Notes: generated by a model from the letters alone, not told the origin. A stretch of DNA of 64,000 nt from Ascidiaceihabitans sp. (GCA_029251465.1 JAQXDI010000065.1:1-64000); one strand, 5' to 3'. Counted from the first letter of the stretch, positions 1 through 9,222 are shown. Numbers and translations are program-made.

Positions 1-269
1 GAAGTTCTTCCGACAAACCATCCCAAACGATTGGAAAACCTTCCGAAGTCAAGTCTCAGACAATTTCCGCGTCATAACTCATGAAAATTTTCGGGTTTTG
101 GCGTAGCTCAGGTATAACAATGTTGAGAAATGCATTGGATTGTTCGCATTCTGACAGAAAAATCATAGACATATCCCGCTTTAGCCCGATTCACGACACA
201 TTTGGACGTCATCAAATGCTTCGACGCAATGGGTTTCCCCGTTGCAATTGAAACAAATGGAAGCTCATC
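1..269. other. Non-coding leader region upstream of the Tad genes
   Basis: No convincing coding frame is seen in either direction and no repeat or RNA gene is recognised. It is AT-richer than the rest of the window, as expected for a promoter region of the pilus genes that follow. Only the part inside the window can be judged. Confidence 0.4.
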
Positions 270-1715
270 ATGTTTGCGCTGAAACAGACCAAAACGGACT
301 GCTCTACGTCGGGCTGCAAAGACAAGCTAACGACACCTGATCTGGTGTTTATGCTCAAACATTTTGGGCGTAACGAAGACGGCGTTGTGACTATCTTTGC
401 CATCATGATGCTGATGATGATGCTGATGGTCGGCGGCATTGGCGTCGATTTGATGCGCAACGAAATGGAGCGCACACGTCTACAAAACATCAGCGATCGC
501 GCTGTTTTGGCCGGGGCCGATCTGGACCAGACATTGGATCCAGAAGCCGTGGTAAACGATTATTTCGAAAAGGCCGGCATGTCGTCCTACCTGTCCACCG
601 TGACTGTGGACGAAGGGCTGAACTACCGCACCGTGAACCTGACCGCCAATACCGTCACCCCCACACGCTTTATGCGTTTGGTTGGCGTTGACGAATTGGG
701 CGTGCCTGCCCGCAGCACCGCAGAAGAGCGGATTTCGAATGTCGAAATCTCGATGGTGTTGGATATTTCCGGTTCGATGTACTGGAACAACAAGATGAGT
801 AACCTCAAACAGGCGGCCAAGTCGTTTGTAAACGAGGTCATCCGTGAAGAAACGACAGATTTGATTTCGGTGTCGCTGGTGCCCTACACCGCGCAAGTGA
901 ATGTCGGTCCCGACATCTTCAATGAGCTGCTCAGTGAAGAACTGCATAGCTATTCACATTGCATCGATTTTGACACCACCGACTTCAACACGCCCGGCAT
1001 CAATCTGGCCAAAGCGTACCCGCAAATGCAGAACTTTGAAAACGGGAGCAATCGTAGCTACAACACGATCCAGAACCCGGGCTGCCCGCGTCAAACCTAC
1101 GAACGCATCGTGCCTTTGTCTCAGGACAACACAGGTTTAAAGACCACGATCGACAAATACACGTCGCGGGCAAACACATCGATCCACCTTGGCATGAAAT
1201 GGGGTGTCGCGTTGCTCGATCCGGCGTTCCGTCCGGTGACCCAAGCCTTGACGATCGATGGAAAAGTTGACGGTATTTTTGCCGCCCGCCCTGCCAATTA
1301 CGATGACGTAGAGACCCTGAAAACGATCCTGCTGATGACAGACGGGCAAAACGTAAGCACCGAGCGCATTCAGCCTTGGTATTATGCCAACCCCAGCCAC
1401 TATGCGCATTGGAACAAGCATCCGCTGCAGTGGTATCTGAACCGCTACGTGCACTATTCCCAGCACGACAACTGGAAGTACACGAAGTACAGCGCATCAC
1501 AGGCCGATGGCATGTTGTCCAGCATCTGCACAGCCGCCAAAGACCAAGGCATTGTGATCTGGTCCGTCGGGTTTGAAGTGAGCGATTACAGCGCAACGGT
1601 CATGTCCAACTGCGCCTCGTCGCCTAGCCACTTCTTCCGTGTCGAAGGGGTCGAAATTTCCGAAGCCTTCAAGGCCATCGCCAGCCAAATTAACCAACTT
1701 AGGTTGACCCAATGA
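270..1715 (+). CDS. TadG-like pilus assembly protein with von Willebrand A domain
   Basis: A 481-residue protein of the Tad (Flp) pilus system, likely anchored in the inner membrane with its bulk in the periplasm. The sequence shows an FGRNEDG box (residues 32-38), then a very hydrophobic methionine-rich segment (about 39-58). A von Willebrand A domain follows with a MIDAS-type DISGS motif (D165, S167, S169) and a later LLMTDG strand. Two more proteins with the same R(N/D)EDG box follow, the next one overlapping by 4 bases, so this is a TadG-TadE-TadE-type set. Position +5 after the EDG glycine is Phe, whereas both neighbours have Glu, so it is probably not cut by a prepilin peptidase. An in-frame ATG at 351 just before the conserved box is an alternative start. 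No pilin, ATPase or secretin gene lies nearby, so these may be orphan minor components. Confidence 0.85.
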   Translation: MFALKQTKTDCSTSGCKDKLTTPDLVFMLKHFGRNEDGVVTIFAIMMLMMMLMVGGIGVDLMRNEMERTRLQNISDRAVLAGADLDQTLDPEAVVNDYFEKAGMSSYLSTVTVDEGLNYRTVNLTANTVTPTRFMRLVGVDELGVPARSTAEERISNVEISMVLDISGSMYWNNKMSNLKQAAKSFVNEVIREETTDLISVSLVPYTAQVNVGPDIFNELLSEELHSYSHCIDFDTTDFNTPGINLAKAYPQMQNFENGSNRSYNTIQNPGCPRQTYERIVPLSQDNTGLKTTIDKYTSRANTSIHLGMKWGVALLDPAFRPVTQALTIDGKVDGIFAARPANYDDVETLKTILLMTDGQNVSTERIQPWYYANPSHYAHWNKHPLQWYLNRYVHYSQHDNWKYTKYSASQADGMLSSICTAAKDQGIVIWSVGFEVSDYSATVMSNCASSPSHFFRVEGVEISEAFKAIASQINQLRLTQ

Positions 1716-2248
1716 AACAGACATTCCTAAGTCGCATCAAGCGGTTCGGGCGCAATGAAGATGGCCAGATGGTTGTTGAATTCGCGCTCGGTGTGCCCCT
1801 GATCTTCACTATGTTTATGACCTCTGTCGAAATGGGCATCTACTCAATGCGTCAAGTGTTTCTTGACCGCGGTGTCGATATGACCGTGCGCAACATTCGC
1901 CTGAACACAGGTGCGAACTACACGCATCAGAACCTAAAGCAGATGATCTGCGACTACTCTGGTCTGCCCAACGATTGCGAAAACACGCTGCGTTTGTCGA
2001 TGAATCCTATCGACATGAGAAACTTTAACGGGGTCGGCGGGTCTGCGGATTGTGTGGATATTTCACAGCCCGTGACACCGTTGCAGGCATTCTCGAACGG
2101 CCTGGACCACGAAACCATGCTGCTGCGCGCGTGCTACATGTTCAAACCCGTCTTTCCGACGTCCGGGCTGGGGCATTCGTTTACCAAAGACGGTTCCGGA
2201 CGTGCCAAAATGGTGTCTGTCTCGGCCTTTGTGCAGGAGCCACAATAA
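1712..2248 (+). CDS. TadE-family pseudopilin
   Basis: A 178-residue TadE-like protein. The N-terminus reads as a short basic leader, an FGRNEDG box and then a hydrophobic helix. Gly18 followed by Glu23 gives the G/XXXXEF prepilin cleavage pattern (EDG | QMVVEF), so it should be processed by a TadV/CpaA-type peptidase and act as a minor pseudopilin. Four Cys residues are seen in the C-terminal part. It overlaps the upstream TadG-like gene by 4 bases and the downstream pseudopilin gene by one base (TAATG), which indicates translational coupling in one operon. The family assignment is firm; the exact role in pilus assembly is inferred from known TadE proteins. Confidence 0.85.
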   Translation: MKQTFLSRIKRFGRNEDGQMVVEFALGVPLIFTMFMTSVEMGIYSMRQVFLDRGVDMTVRNIRLNTGANYTHQNLKQMICDYSGLPNDCENTLRLSMNPIDMRNFNGVGGSADCVDISQPVTPLQAFSNGLDHETMLLRACYMFKPVFPTSGLGHSFTKDGSGRAKMVSVSAFVQEPQ

Positions 2249-2820
2249 TGGAACATAAACGCACTTGGAAACGCGCAACACTGCGCCATTGGGTCAAGCG
2301 GTATTCCCGCGACGAAGACGGCAGTATCGCCATCGAAATGATGATCTTGTTGCCGATGTTGTTCTGGGCCTTCTTGACGCTGTTCTCGATCTTTGACGCC
2401 TATCGCAAGCATTCGCTGAACCAAAAGGCTGCGTTTACGATTGGCGACATGATCTCACGTGAGACTGCTCTGATCGATCAGGCGTTTCTGAACGGCACAC
2501 AAGAACTGCTGGCCTATTTGACCAACGAAAATGTCACAGACACATCCATCCGTATCACCAGCGTTAAATTCGACGCCGACAACAATATCTACAAACGTGA
2601 CTGGTCGAAAACCAAAGGCTGGGTGCCTGAGCTAAAGAACAACAACATTTCCAACTGGCACACCCGCCTGCCAATCATGCCGCACAACGAACGGATCATG
2701 GTTGTGGAGACGTTTGTGAAATACAATCCGCCCTACAACACCGGGCTATCTGACCACGAAATCGTAAATTTTGTCTTTACGCGCCCGCGCTATGCGCCAC
2801 AGATTTTGTGGAGCGACTAA
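2248..2820 (+). CDS. TadE/TadF-like pseudopilin
   Basis: A 190-residue protein starting at the ATG that overlaps the previous stop (TAATG). The frame stays open upstream, but that part is inside the preceding gene and is not conserved-looking. It has a basic leader, an SRDEDG box and a hydrophobic helix. Gly25 with Glu30 at +5 (EDG | SIAIEM) matches prepilin-peptidase processing, as in the upstream TadE protein. The remaining 140 residues form a soluble periplasmic-type domain with no motif I recognise. It is the last gene of the three-gene Tad set and its stop codon overlaps the stop of the convergent gene by three bases. Confidence 0.8.
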   Translation: MEHKRTWKRATLRHWVKRYSRDEDGSIAIEMMILLPMLFWAFLTLFSIFDAYRKHSLNQKAAFTIGDMISRETALIDQAFLNGTQELLAYLTNENVTDTSIRITSVKFDADNNIYKRDWSKTKGWVPELKNNNISNWHTRLPIMPHNERIMVVETFVKYNPPYNTGLSDHEIVNFVFTRPRYAPQILWSD

Positions 2821-3290
2821 AGATCACGCTGCGCGATCGTCGCGGCAATGATCTCGGACATAAATTTGGTTTGATGCCCCGGTGTCATACCACCGACCCC
2901 GATCTGGCGACCAATGCGCCACCAAAGACCCGGACGCCACACACGCGTTTCGGGTTTTTTTGTGCGTAACAGGAAACCGTTTGACGGTTTGAAGGCAAAA
3001 AATCCGCGATCAATACTGACGATGTCCTCGATCCGCGCAATGACAATGCCGCTGCTGTCGCGAATTTCGGTTTCTGTCAGCTCGATCACGTGCGACGTGG
3101 CGCGCCGCATTTTATCCGCCAGCCAAAGCGATCCGACACCAATGACCAGCAAAAACAGCTGACCCAACAACGACGGTGGCTTTGCCAAGCACAGGTAAAT
3201 CAACAAAATCCCTAAGAACGCCAGCGACACGATGCCCAACATCCGCCGTCCGGCAGAGGCGTACACAGTTCCAATAACCTCGTCGCTCAT
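2817..3290 (-). CDS. Conserved membrane protein with PH-like domain, function unknown
   Basis: A 157-residue protein with two closely spaced hydrophobic helices near the N-terminus. A cytoplasmic-type region follows (ELTETEIRDSSG...RIEDI), which resembles the PH-like fold seen in small bacterial membrane proteins. Start chosen at 3290, because AAAGGA lies about seven bases upstream; an in-frame ATG at 3320 lacks a good ribosome site. It is convergent with the Tad gene set and sits alone. No function can be assigned. Confidence 0.7.
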   Translation of the reverse strand: MSDEVIGTVYASAGRRMLGIVSLAFLGILLIYLCLAKPPSLLGQLFLLVIGVGSLWLADKMRRATSHVIELTETEIRDSSGIVIARIEDIVSIDRGFFAFKPSNGFLLRTKKPETRVWRPGLWWRIGRQIGVGGMTPGHQTKFMSEIIAATIAQRDL

Positions 3291-3352
3291 GATGCGTTCC
3301 TTTTTGTCAGTCCGCGCCACCTACCCTTGATCGGGGCTGCGCCACAAGGGCG

Positions 3353-4297
3353 TTAGCGTTTTGGGACCACTTCATAGCCGCGCTCTTCGGGTTCATCGTC
3401 GATCAATTCGGATGGAAATCCAGGCGCTGTGATCGACAGGCCCGTCGCCTCTTCGAGCCGTTCGATCATGCGATCCGACTGCGCACGCATGCCGTAACGC
3501 TTTTGCCCGTCCGTCATCATTTCGATCATCAATGGCGACAGTTCCAACGGAACGTTATTGCGATCGGCGATGGCCTGAAATAGTCCGATGTCCTTTTGAA
3601 TTAGATCCATCGTGAAATTCACGTCGCGGCTACCTGACAGTATCAGCTGGCTTTCAGTTTCATGCACGAAGGACGTGCCCGACGACATCGAAATCGCCTC
3701 ATAAGTCATGCCCAGATCCATGCCCGCCGCCTTCATCACGGTCAACGCCTCGCAAACGGACAGCAAATTCATCGTGGCCAAATAATTTGTCATCACCTTC
3801 AGTGTCGACGAAATGCCCACCTCGCCCACGTGCAAAATCCGACGTCCCATGTGCGTCAGGATCGGCAGTACTTTGTCGAAAGTTGCACGAGTGCACCCCG
3901 CATAGATGCTGATGTTGCCGGTGTCGGCACGGTGGCAACCGCCTGAAACCGGACAATCAACAGCTTCGCCACCCGCCGCAATCACAAGACCGGCAAGGCG
4001 TTTGACCTCTTCTGCGTCCGTGGTCGACATTTCCATCCAGATTTTACCGGGGCCGACGTGGGGCAGCATCTCTGCGAGCACTGCGTCGCAGGCCGCCGGG
4101 CTCGGCAAGCAGGTGATGACCGCATCGCAGATTTGCATCACATGTGCCGCACTGTCACCAGCATTGGCCCCCTCAGCCACTTTTGCAGTCACAAAATCCG
4201 CGTTCAAATCAAAGACCGTGACGTCTTCGCCGTTCCGGATCAGGCTGCCAGCAAGCTTGCCGCCGACATTGCCGAGACCAATAAAACCGATTTTCAT
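3353..4297 (-). CDS. NAD(P)-dependent beta-hydroxyacid dehydrogenase
   Basis: A 314-residue member of the 3-hydroxyisobutyrate/tartronate-semialdehyde reductase family. It oxidises a beta-hydroxyacid with NAD(P). The N-terminal Rossmann motif GFIGLGNVGG binds the cofactor. The substrate-binding signature CPVSGG and the catalytic segment with Lys and Asn (G-x5-LKVMTN) are present. Start at 4297 is supported by AGGGAG just upstream; the longer open frame to 4678 runs antisense over the next gene and is rejected. It diverges from the reductive-dehalogenase-like gene. The C-terminal 25 residues extend beyond the usual family end. Substrate not predictable. Confidence 0.85.
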   Translation of the reverse strand: MKIGFIGLGNVGGKLAGSLIRNGEDVTVFDLNADFVTAKVAEGANAGDSAAHVMQICDAVITCLPSPAACDAVLAEMLPHVGPGKIWMEMSTTDAEEVKRLAGLVIAAGGEAVDCPVSGGCHRADTGNISIYAGCTRATFDKVLPILTHMGRRILHVGEVGISSTLKVMTNYLATMNLLSVCEALTVMKAAGMDLGMTYEAISMSSGTSFVHETESQLILSGSRDVNFTMDLIQKDIGLFQAIADRNNVPLELSPLMIEMMTDGQKRYGMRAQSDRMIERLEEATGLSITAPGFPSELIDDEPEERGYEVVPKR

Positions 4298-4378
4298 TTG
4301 TGTTCTCCCTGTTTGTGCCAGACTTCTCTGGTCAAAAACGTCTTGTCCATCCCGATTGCGACGCGATAGCGTAACTTC

Positions 4379-5551
4379 ATGAGTTATCCGAAAAATCACA
4401 ACCTTCCGCACCCCAACGACGCTGCCGCGGGCATTGAAGTCACCGAAGATTTCGAACGCTTTACCCAGCGCAACGATGTGTTCACCCGCGCGTTTTGGGA
4501 CGACACTGTGCGCACCAAACAAACGGATGGCTTTTTTGCGTCCTACCGGATGGAAGCAACGCCGCGTCGTGGAGACGGGTTCACCCAGCGCGATTTTGCC
4601 CTGCGAAATGCCGCTTGGTTGATTTCGGATGTGATCACCGATCGCCACGCAGACCAAGGGCGACGCGAAGGATTCCAAGCCCCGATCAGCTATGACACCC
4701 CCGTTGCGCCGATGCAGCTAGAGGTCGATGATCCAAACGAAATGTCGACTGAGATCAAACGCATAGCCAAGTTTTTTGGCGCTAACTTGTGCGGCGTCAC
4801 CGACATGGATGACCGTTGGCTTTACGCCAGCCGGATCGATACCCGTGACCTGTCCGAAGCACCCAACGATCTGCCCGAAGGCATGACATCAGTCATTGTT
4901 CTGGGCCACGAAATGGACGCAGAATTGGTCGCAACCTACCCCTCCGCACTCGCTGGTGCGGCAACAGGGCGTGAATATTCACACGAGGCTTCGGTGGTGA
5001 TGCAGCTCGCTGCCTACATTCGCAATTTGGGGTACGACGCCGTTGCGTCAATGAACGACACAGGTCTTGTCATCCCCTATGCCGTTAAGGCCGGTTTAGG
5101 GGAATACGCACGAAATCAAATGGTGATCACGCCTGAGTTCGGACCGCGTTTGCGGTTTTCCAAAATCTTTACCAACCTGCCGTTGGCGCACGATGTGGCC
5201 GAACCCAAAGGCGTCAAAGACTTTTGCGATATCTGTACGAAATGCGCGGATGCCTGTCCGGTCAAAGCACTGCCGTTTGGTGCCCCTGAGGTTGGCGGAT
5301 CAAATGTGTCCGCGATCAAGGGCGTGCGCAAATGGACGTCAGATGCAGAGAAATGTTTCAGCTTTTGGGCCAAAACATCGACTGATTGCGCGATTTGCAT
5401 GCGGGTTTGCCCGTTCAATCGCGACTTTGACACGTGGCCGCACCGGTTGTGGCGCAAGCTTGCCCTGTCCCGGTTTCGCAAGCTCGCTCTGTGGCTCGAC
5501 CGCAACCGTGGCGGACGGGTGAAGCCCAGCACGTGGTGGGAAAAAACCTGA
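4379..5551 (+). CDS. Soluble reductive-dehalogenase-like protein with two 4Fe-4S clusters
   Basis: A 390-residue protein that follows the reductive dehalogenase (RdhA) pattern. A central cobalamin-domain-like region contains GREYSHEASVV and IRNLGYDA, then AGLGEYARNQMVITPEFGPRLR. Two ferredoxin cluster motifs follow: C283-x2-C286-x2-C289-x3-C293-P and C326-x10-C337-x2-C340-x3-C344-P. Known family members are corrinoid enzymes that remove halogens from organic molecules. There is no twin-arginine signal and no membrane-anchor RdhB partner, so it should be cytoplasmic. This resembles the catabolic, non-respiratory type, but it lacks that group's fused C-terminal reductase. QueG (epoxyqueuosine reductase) is the main alternative; the AGLGE/TPEFGP block and CX2CX2CX3CP spacing favour RdhA. 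The ribosome-binding site is weak. Substrate unknown. Confidence 0.75.
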   Translation: MSYPKNHNLPHPNDAAAGIEVTEDFERFTQRNDVFTRAFWDDTVRTKQTDGFFASYRMEATPRRGDGFTQRDFALRNAAWLISDVITDRHADQGRREGFQAPISYDTPVAPMQLEVDDPNEMSTEIKRIAKFFGANLCGVTDMDDRWLYASRIDTRDLSEAPNDLPEGMTSVIVLGHEMDAELVATYPSALAGAATGREYSHEASVVMQLAAYIRNLGYDAVASMNDTGLVIPYAVKAGLGEYARNQMVITPEFGPRLRFSKIFTNLPLAHDVAEPKGVKDFCDICTKCADACPVKALPFGAPEVGGSNVSAIKGVRKWTSDAEKCFSFWAKTSTDCAICMRVCPFNRDFDTWPHRLWRKLALSRFRKLALWLDRNRGGRVKPSTWWEKT

Positions 5552-5564
5552 GTAATCAGCGACG

Positions 5565-7124
5565 CTACACGTCTTTGTTCAGCAGTTCCGTGACCCCTTT
5601 CAGCAGGGTATTTTTCGACACAGGTTTTACAAACTGAATGTCGTCCGCACTCACGCCATTGGCGTGAATTGCCGCTTCTTTTGGATAGCCCGAGATGAAA
5701 ATAACCTTGAGCCCGTCAATCATTTTGCACGCCTCGCGGGCCAGTTCCGGCCCCTGCAAGGCCCCCGGCATCACGATGTCCGTCAGCATGACTTCGGGGC
5801 GATAGCCTTCGGCCAGCATCGCAAATGCCTCGTCACCCGATGCTGCCTGCGCAACGCCCAAGCCAAGTTCCGACAACTGGCGTACAATCACATTTCGCAC
5901 ATCCGGTTCGTCTTCGACCACCAGAATTTTAGCGGATTTCACGTAGCCCGTGATTTCTTCTTGAATTTGGTCCAATGCGCTGGGCTGGTCCGATCCGCTG
6001 ACTGCTGGGAAATACAGCTTGAATGTCGTGCCAACCCCGACTTCGCTGTAGATGCGCACCGATCCCTTTGATTGCTTCAAAAAGCCAAAGACCATCGACA
6101 GGCCCAAACCTGATCCTTTGCCCACCGCTTTGGTGGTGTAGAACGGCTCAAACACCTTGCCCATTATCGTTTTGCCCATGCCGTGACCGTTGTCCGAAAT
6201 TGCCAGCATGACATAGCGACCGGGCACGATATCCTCGTAACGCTCAGTGACATAGGCCTCTGAAATGCGCACGTTGCAGGTTTCAATCGTCAGCTTGCCG
6301 CCGCTGCTAGGCATCGCATCGCAGGCATTGTTAACGATGTTCAGGATGGCCGTGTCCAACTGGTGACGGTCCACATTGACGGTCCACAAACCACCACCCT
6401 CGACGGTTTGGATCGAGATACTGGCCGGAATGACCCTGCGCATCATCGAATCCATTTCGCGCACGGCACGGTTCAAATCAATCTGCTTGGGCATAAGGTG
6501 CGACCGACGCCCATAAGCCAACAATTGCTGCGTCAGACTTGATCCCCGCGAGGTGGCGCGCAGGGCGTCATCAATGAAACTCACCCGTTCCGACGAATCC
6601 GGATCAGAGCGCAGAAACTCCAAATTGCCTTGAATGACCGTCAGCAAATTGTTGAAATCATGCGCAACACCACCAACCAACTGGCCAATCGCGTCGGTAC
6701 GCTGACTTTGGATCAGCACCGCTGCGGCACGTTTCGCAGCTGAGTTGTCAAAGATGATCGCCAGCGAGCGGACGAACTTGCCATTTTCGTCCAAAGACGC
6801 TGACGCCGAGAGCAAAACAGGGATTTCAGTGCCGTCTTTCCGCACAAAATCATATTCTACATTGTAGACTGATCCGGTTTTGTAAAATTGCGGCAGTATG
6901 TCTTCGATTGCCTTCTTGCGAGAGGCGTCCGTCAGGAAATCAGATGATTGACGGCTGACCATCTCTTCGGGCGTGTACCCCAGTTTACTCGCCCAAAATC
7001 GACTGACCTGCAAAATTCGGCCTTCTTGATCAATGGAATGCATCATAATCGGTGCATTTTCCATCATCGGCTCAAAGGGATCATCAGGAGCAGTTTTTAA
7101 ATAATTCAGCAAATTTTTAGTCAT
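5565..7124 (-). CDS. Hybrid sensor histidine kinase/response regulator with PAS domain
   Basis: A 519-residue protein with no clear membrane segment, so it probably senses a cytoplasmic signal. Domains in order: PAS (about 20-130), phosphoacceptor helix with His155 in GGVAHDFNNLLTV, HATPase domain with N-box NNACDA (near 266), DNGHGMG, and GKGSGLGLSM. A C-terminal receiver domain (about 398-516) carries Asp449 as likely phosphate site and the acidic pair VEDEPD. The FNN form of the H-box is typical of the HWE-unrelated HisKA group found in PAS/receiver hybrids. No separate output regulator is adjacent. Convergent with the dehalogenase-like gene, with only 13 bases between the stops. Confidence 0.88.
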   Translation of the reverse strand: MTKNLLNYLKTAPDDPFEPMMENAPIMMHSIDQEGRILQVSRFWASKLGYTPEEMVSRQSSDFLTDASRKKAIEDILPQFYKTGSVYNVEYDFVRKDGTEIPVLLSASASLDENGKFVRSLAIIFDNSAAKRAAAVLIQSQRTDAIGQLVGGVAHDFNNLLTVIQGNLEFLRSDPDSSERVSFIDDALRATSRGSSLTQQLLAYGRRSHLMPKQIDLNRAVREMDSMMRRVIPASISIQTVEGGGLWTVNVDRHQLDTAILNIVNNACDAMPSSGGKLTIETCNVRISEAYVTERYEDIVPGRYVMLAISDNGHGMGKTIMGKVFEPFYTTKAVGKGSGLGLSMVFGFLKQSKGSVRIYSEVGVGTTFKLYFPAVSGSDQPSALDQIQEEITGYVKSAKILVVEDEPDVRNVIVRQLSELGLGVAQAASGDEAFAMLAEGYRPEVMLTDIVMPGALQGPELAREACKMIDGLKVIFISGYPKEAAIHANGVSADDIQFVKPVSKNTLLKGVTELLNKDV

Positions 7125-7276
7125 ACACGCCTCGTCTTTTGACGGCCCCCACTAGGACACTTCAAAAGAGTAACATGATTTCATCTGACACGCACAGCGA
7201 GCAAATGCACAAACTGCGTTGCTCTTGACTGCCGTGGGGTCAAGCGACCCTTAGAATTACACCTTTAAGTCATGCG

Positions 7277-8329
7277 TTACCGCAGCCGCACACCAGTATT
7301 TGCGTCAAAGAACATCGCGCGGTACGGCTCAAACTCGACATCAACGGTGTCGCCAATTTTACTGCGCTCATCGCCGCGCTCTTCGACGATCAATCGCGTG
7401 CCATCAGAGGCCCGCAGATATGCGTATGACACCCCGCCCAAGGCTTCGGTCAGCTCCACATTCATCCCGGACCCGGCAACAATCGTCAGATGTTCGGGGC
7501 GCACACCCATCGTCACGGCCTGCGCGTCCTTAGGAATCGCGGGGTTTGCGACCGGGGCCTGCAAGGCCGCGTGCGCCGCTTGGCCGTCACTGACAGTACA
7601 CTCCATAAAGTTCATCGAAGGAGAACCGATAAAGCCTGCCACAAATTTATTGTCTGGATTGCGGTACAATTCCAGTGGCGCGCCGACCTGTTCGATACGC
7701 CCATCACGCAAGACGACAATCTTATCCGCCATGGTCATCGCTTCGACCTGATCATGGGTCACGTAGATCATTGTGGCCCCGATTTCGTGATGCAATCGTG
7801 CGATTTCCACGCGCATTTCCACGCGCAGTTCCGCATCCAGATTGGACAGCGGTTCATCGAACAAAAACACGTCCGGCCCCCGCACAATTGCGCGCCCGAT
7901 CGCGACCCGTTGGCGTTGCCCCCCCGACAGCGCCTTGGGTTTGCGTTTCAGGTAGTCGCCAAGTTTCAAAATGTCCGAAGCCTTGCCGACCTTTTCTTTG
8001 ATCTCGGCCTTGGGCACCCCGTTCATCCGCAGCCCGAACCCCATGTTTTCCGCCACAGTCATGTGTGGGTAAAGTGCGTAGGTTTGAAACACCATCGCCA
8101 CGCCGCGCAAACTGGGATCGATGTGGGTAACATCCTGATCTCCAATAAACATCTGGCCTTCGGTGGTTTCCTCAAGCCCTGCAATCATACGCAGCAGTGT
8201 CGATTTCCCGCACCCTGAAGGGCCCACAAAAACGCAGAATTCACCGTCCGCAATGTCCAGATCAATGCCATGGATCACTTGTGTTTCGCCGTAACGTTTC
8301 ACCACGTTTTTCAGGTTCACTCCGGTCAT
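7277..8329 (-). CDS. Sugar ABC transporter ATP-binding protein (MalK/UgpC type)
   Basis: A 350-residue CUT1-family ATPase that powers carbohydrate uptake. Visible motifs: Walker A GPSGCGKST, Q-loop VFQTYALYPHMTV, signature LSGGQRQRVAIGRA, Walker B DVFLFDEPLSNLD and the switch His in THD. The C-terminal third is a TOBE-type domain. It is separated by three bases from the upstream IclR gene and so is probably co-transcribed with it. The matching binding protein and two permeases lie on the other side of that regulator, transcribed divergently, so the transporter is built from two opposed transcripts. Confidence 0.93.
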   Translation of the reverse strand: MTGVNLKNVVKRYGETQVIHGIDLDIADGEFCVFVGPSGCGKSTLLRMIAGLEETTEGQMFIGDQDVTHIDPSLRGVAMVFQTYALYPHMTVAENMGFGLRMNGVPKAEIKEKVGKASDILKLGDYLKRKPKALSGGQRQRVAIGRAIVRGPDVFLFDEPLSNLDAELRVEMRVEIARLHHEIGATMIYVTHDQVEAMTMADKIVVLRDGRIEQVGAPLELYRNPDNKFVAGFIGSPSMNFMECTVSDGQAAHAALQAPVANPAIPKDAQAVTMGVRPEHLTIVAGSGMNVELTEALGGVSYAYLRASDGTRLIVEERGDERSKIGDTVDVEFEPYRAMFFDANTGVRLR

Positions 8330-8332
8330 GTC

Positions 8333-9124
8333 TTACGTCCCCGTCATTTGTTGTGCTGCATCAGGAAAACGCCAATCTTGGGCGTCTCGTGCAATGTTTG
8401 TGGCCGCCGCAGTCAGGCGCGGTGCCCATGTTTCCAAGTGGTCCAATGTGTGGCGCGACGTGGGTCCGGTGACGGACAACGCGCCCAAAACCCGACCGTT
8501 GCGCGTCAGGATCGGTTTGGCGATGCAAATGATCCCCGGTTCGTGTTCTTCGCGATCAAATGCGTACCCTCGTTTGCGGATAGCCGCCAATTCCGCGCGC
8601 AAATCAGCCTCTGTTGTCAGTGTCGTATCCGTAAAGCGGTGGAATGATTGCAATGCGACTGCGCGGGTCAAATCAGCCTCGGACAGATGCGCTAACATCG
8701 CCTTGCCCACGCCGGTGCAATAGGCCGGGCCAACGCGTCCTGCTTGGCTGTACATCTCGACCGGTTGCGCCGCGTTGCGCTTGTCGACGTACAACACCTG
8801 GCTGGCATCCATCTGTGCCAGATGCACGGTTTCGCCCAACTCTTGGCTGAGCACATCCAGATAAGGGCGCGCGATCGGGGCAAGCGACGAATGGGTCCAC
8901 GCCGCATGCGCAAGACGCACCAAACGCATGCCCAGCGCATAGGTTTGCCGCTCTGGGTCATAGGTCAACATCCCCTGCGAGGTCAGCGTTTGCAAAAACC
9001 GGTACAGCGTCGCTTTGGGAAAGGATGAGGTTTCCAACAACTGTCCAAACCGCACAGGACGCGGGTAGGATGCAACTTGATCCAGCACGTCGCAGGCTTT
9101 GCCTACCGTTCCGTCACCTGACAT
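8333..9124 (-). CDS. IclR-family transcriptional regulator of the galactoside locus
   Basis: A 263-residue IclR protein: N-terminal winged helix (ACDVLDQVASYPRPVRFGQLLE...KATLYRFLQTL) and C-terminal effector domain (VHLAQMDASQVLYVDK..., ending with the SVTGPTSR block). Start at 9124 is preceded by GGGAGGG at a suitable distance; an ATG 45 bases further upstream lacks this. It diverges from the sugar-binding-protein gene and the 159-base gap contains a perfect 8+3+8 inverted repeat. By position it most likely controls uptake and breakdown of galactosides and may respond to galactose, galactonate or KDGal. The effector is inferred, not seen. Confidence 0.9.
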   Translation of the reverse strand: MSGDGTVGKACDVLDQVASYPRPVRFGQLLETSSFPKATLYRFLQTLTSQGMLTYDPERQTYALGMRLVRLAHAAWTHSSLAPIARPYLDVLSQELGETVHLAQMDASQVLYVDKRNAAQPVEMYSQAGRVGPAYCTGVGKAMLAHLSEADLTRAVALQSFHRFTDTTLTTEADLRAELAAIRKRGYAFDREEHEPGIICIAKPILTRNGRVLGALSVTGPTSRHTLDHLETWAPRLTAAATNIARDAQDWRFPDAAQQMTGT

Positions 9125-9222
9125 GTTTCTACCCTCCCGTGTGGCATGACCGCTTGATGGTCGAACCAAAGATGCTGTTGACCCTACATGATTCGATGTG
9201 ATTATCTCACTAAATAGAACAA

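Noticed and set aside
4298-4678. 127-codon N-terminal extension of the beta-hydroxyacid dehydrogenase
   Set aside because: The Rossmann motif begins at 4297 with a good ribosome site; the extension overlaps the divergent gene on the other strand.
7224-7244. CTTGAC...GTCAAG inverted repeat between the ABC ATPase and kinase genes
   Set aside because: No U-tract and only six paired bases with a 9-base loop. Neither a terminator nor a clear operator.
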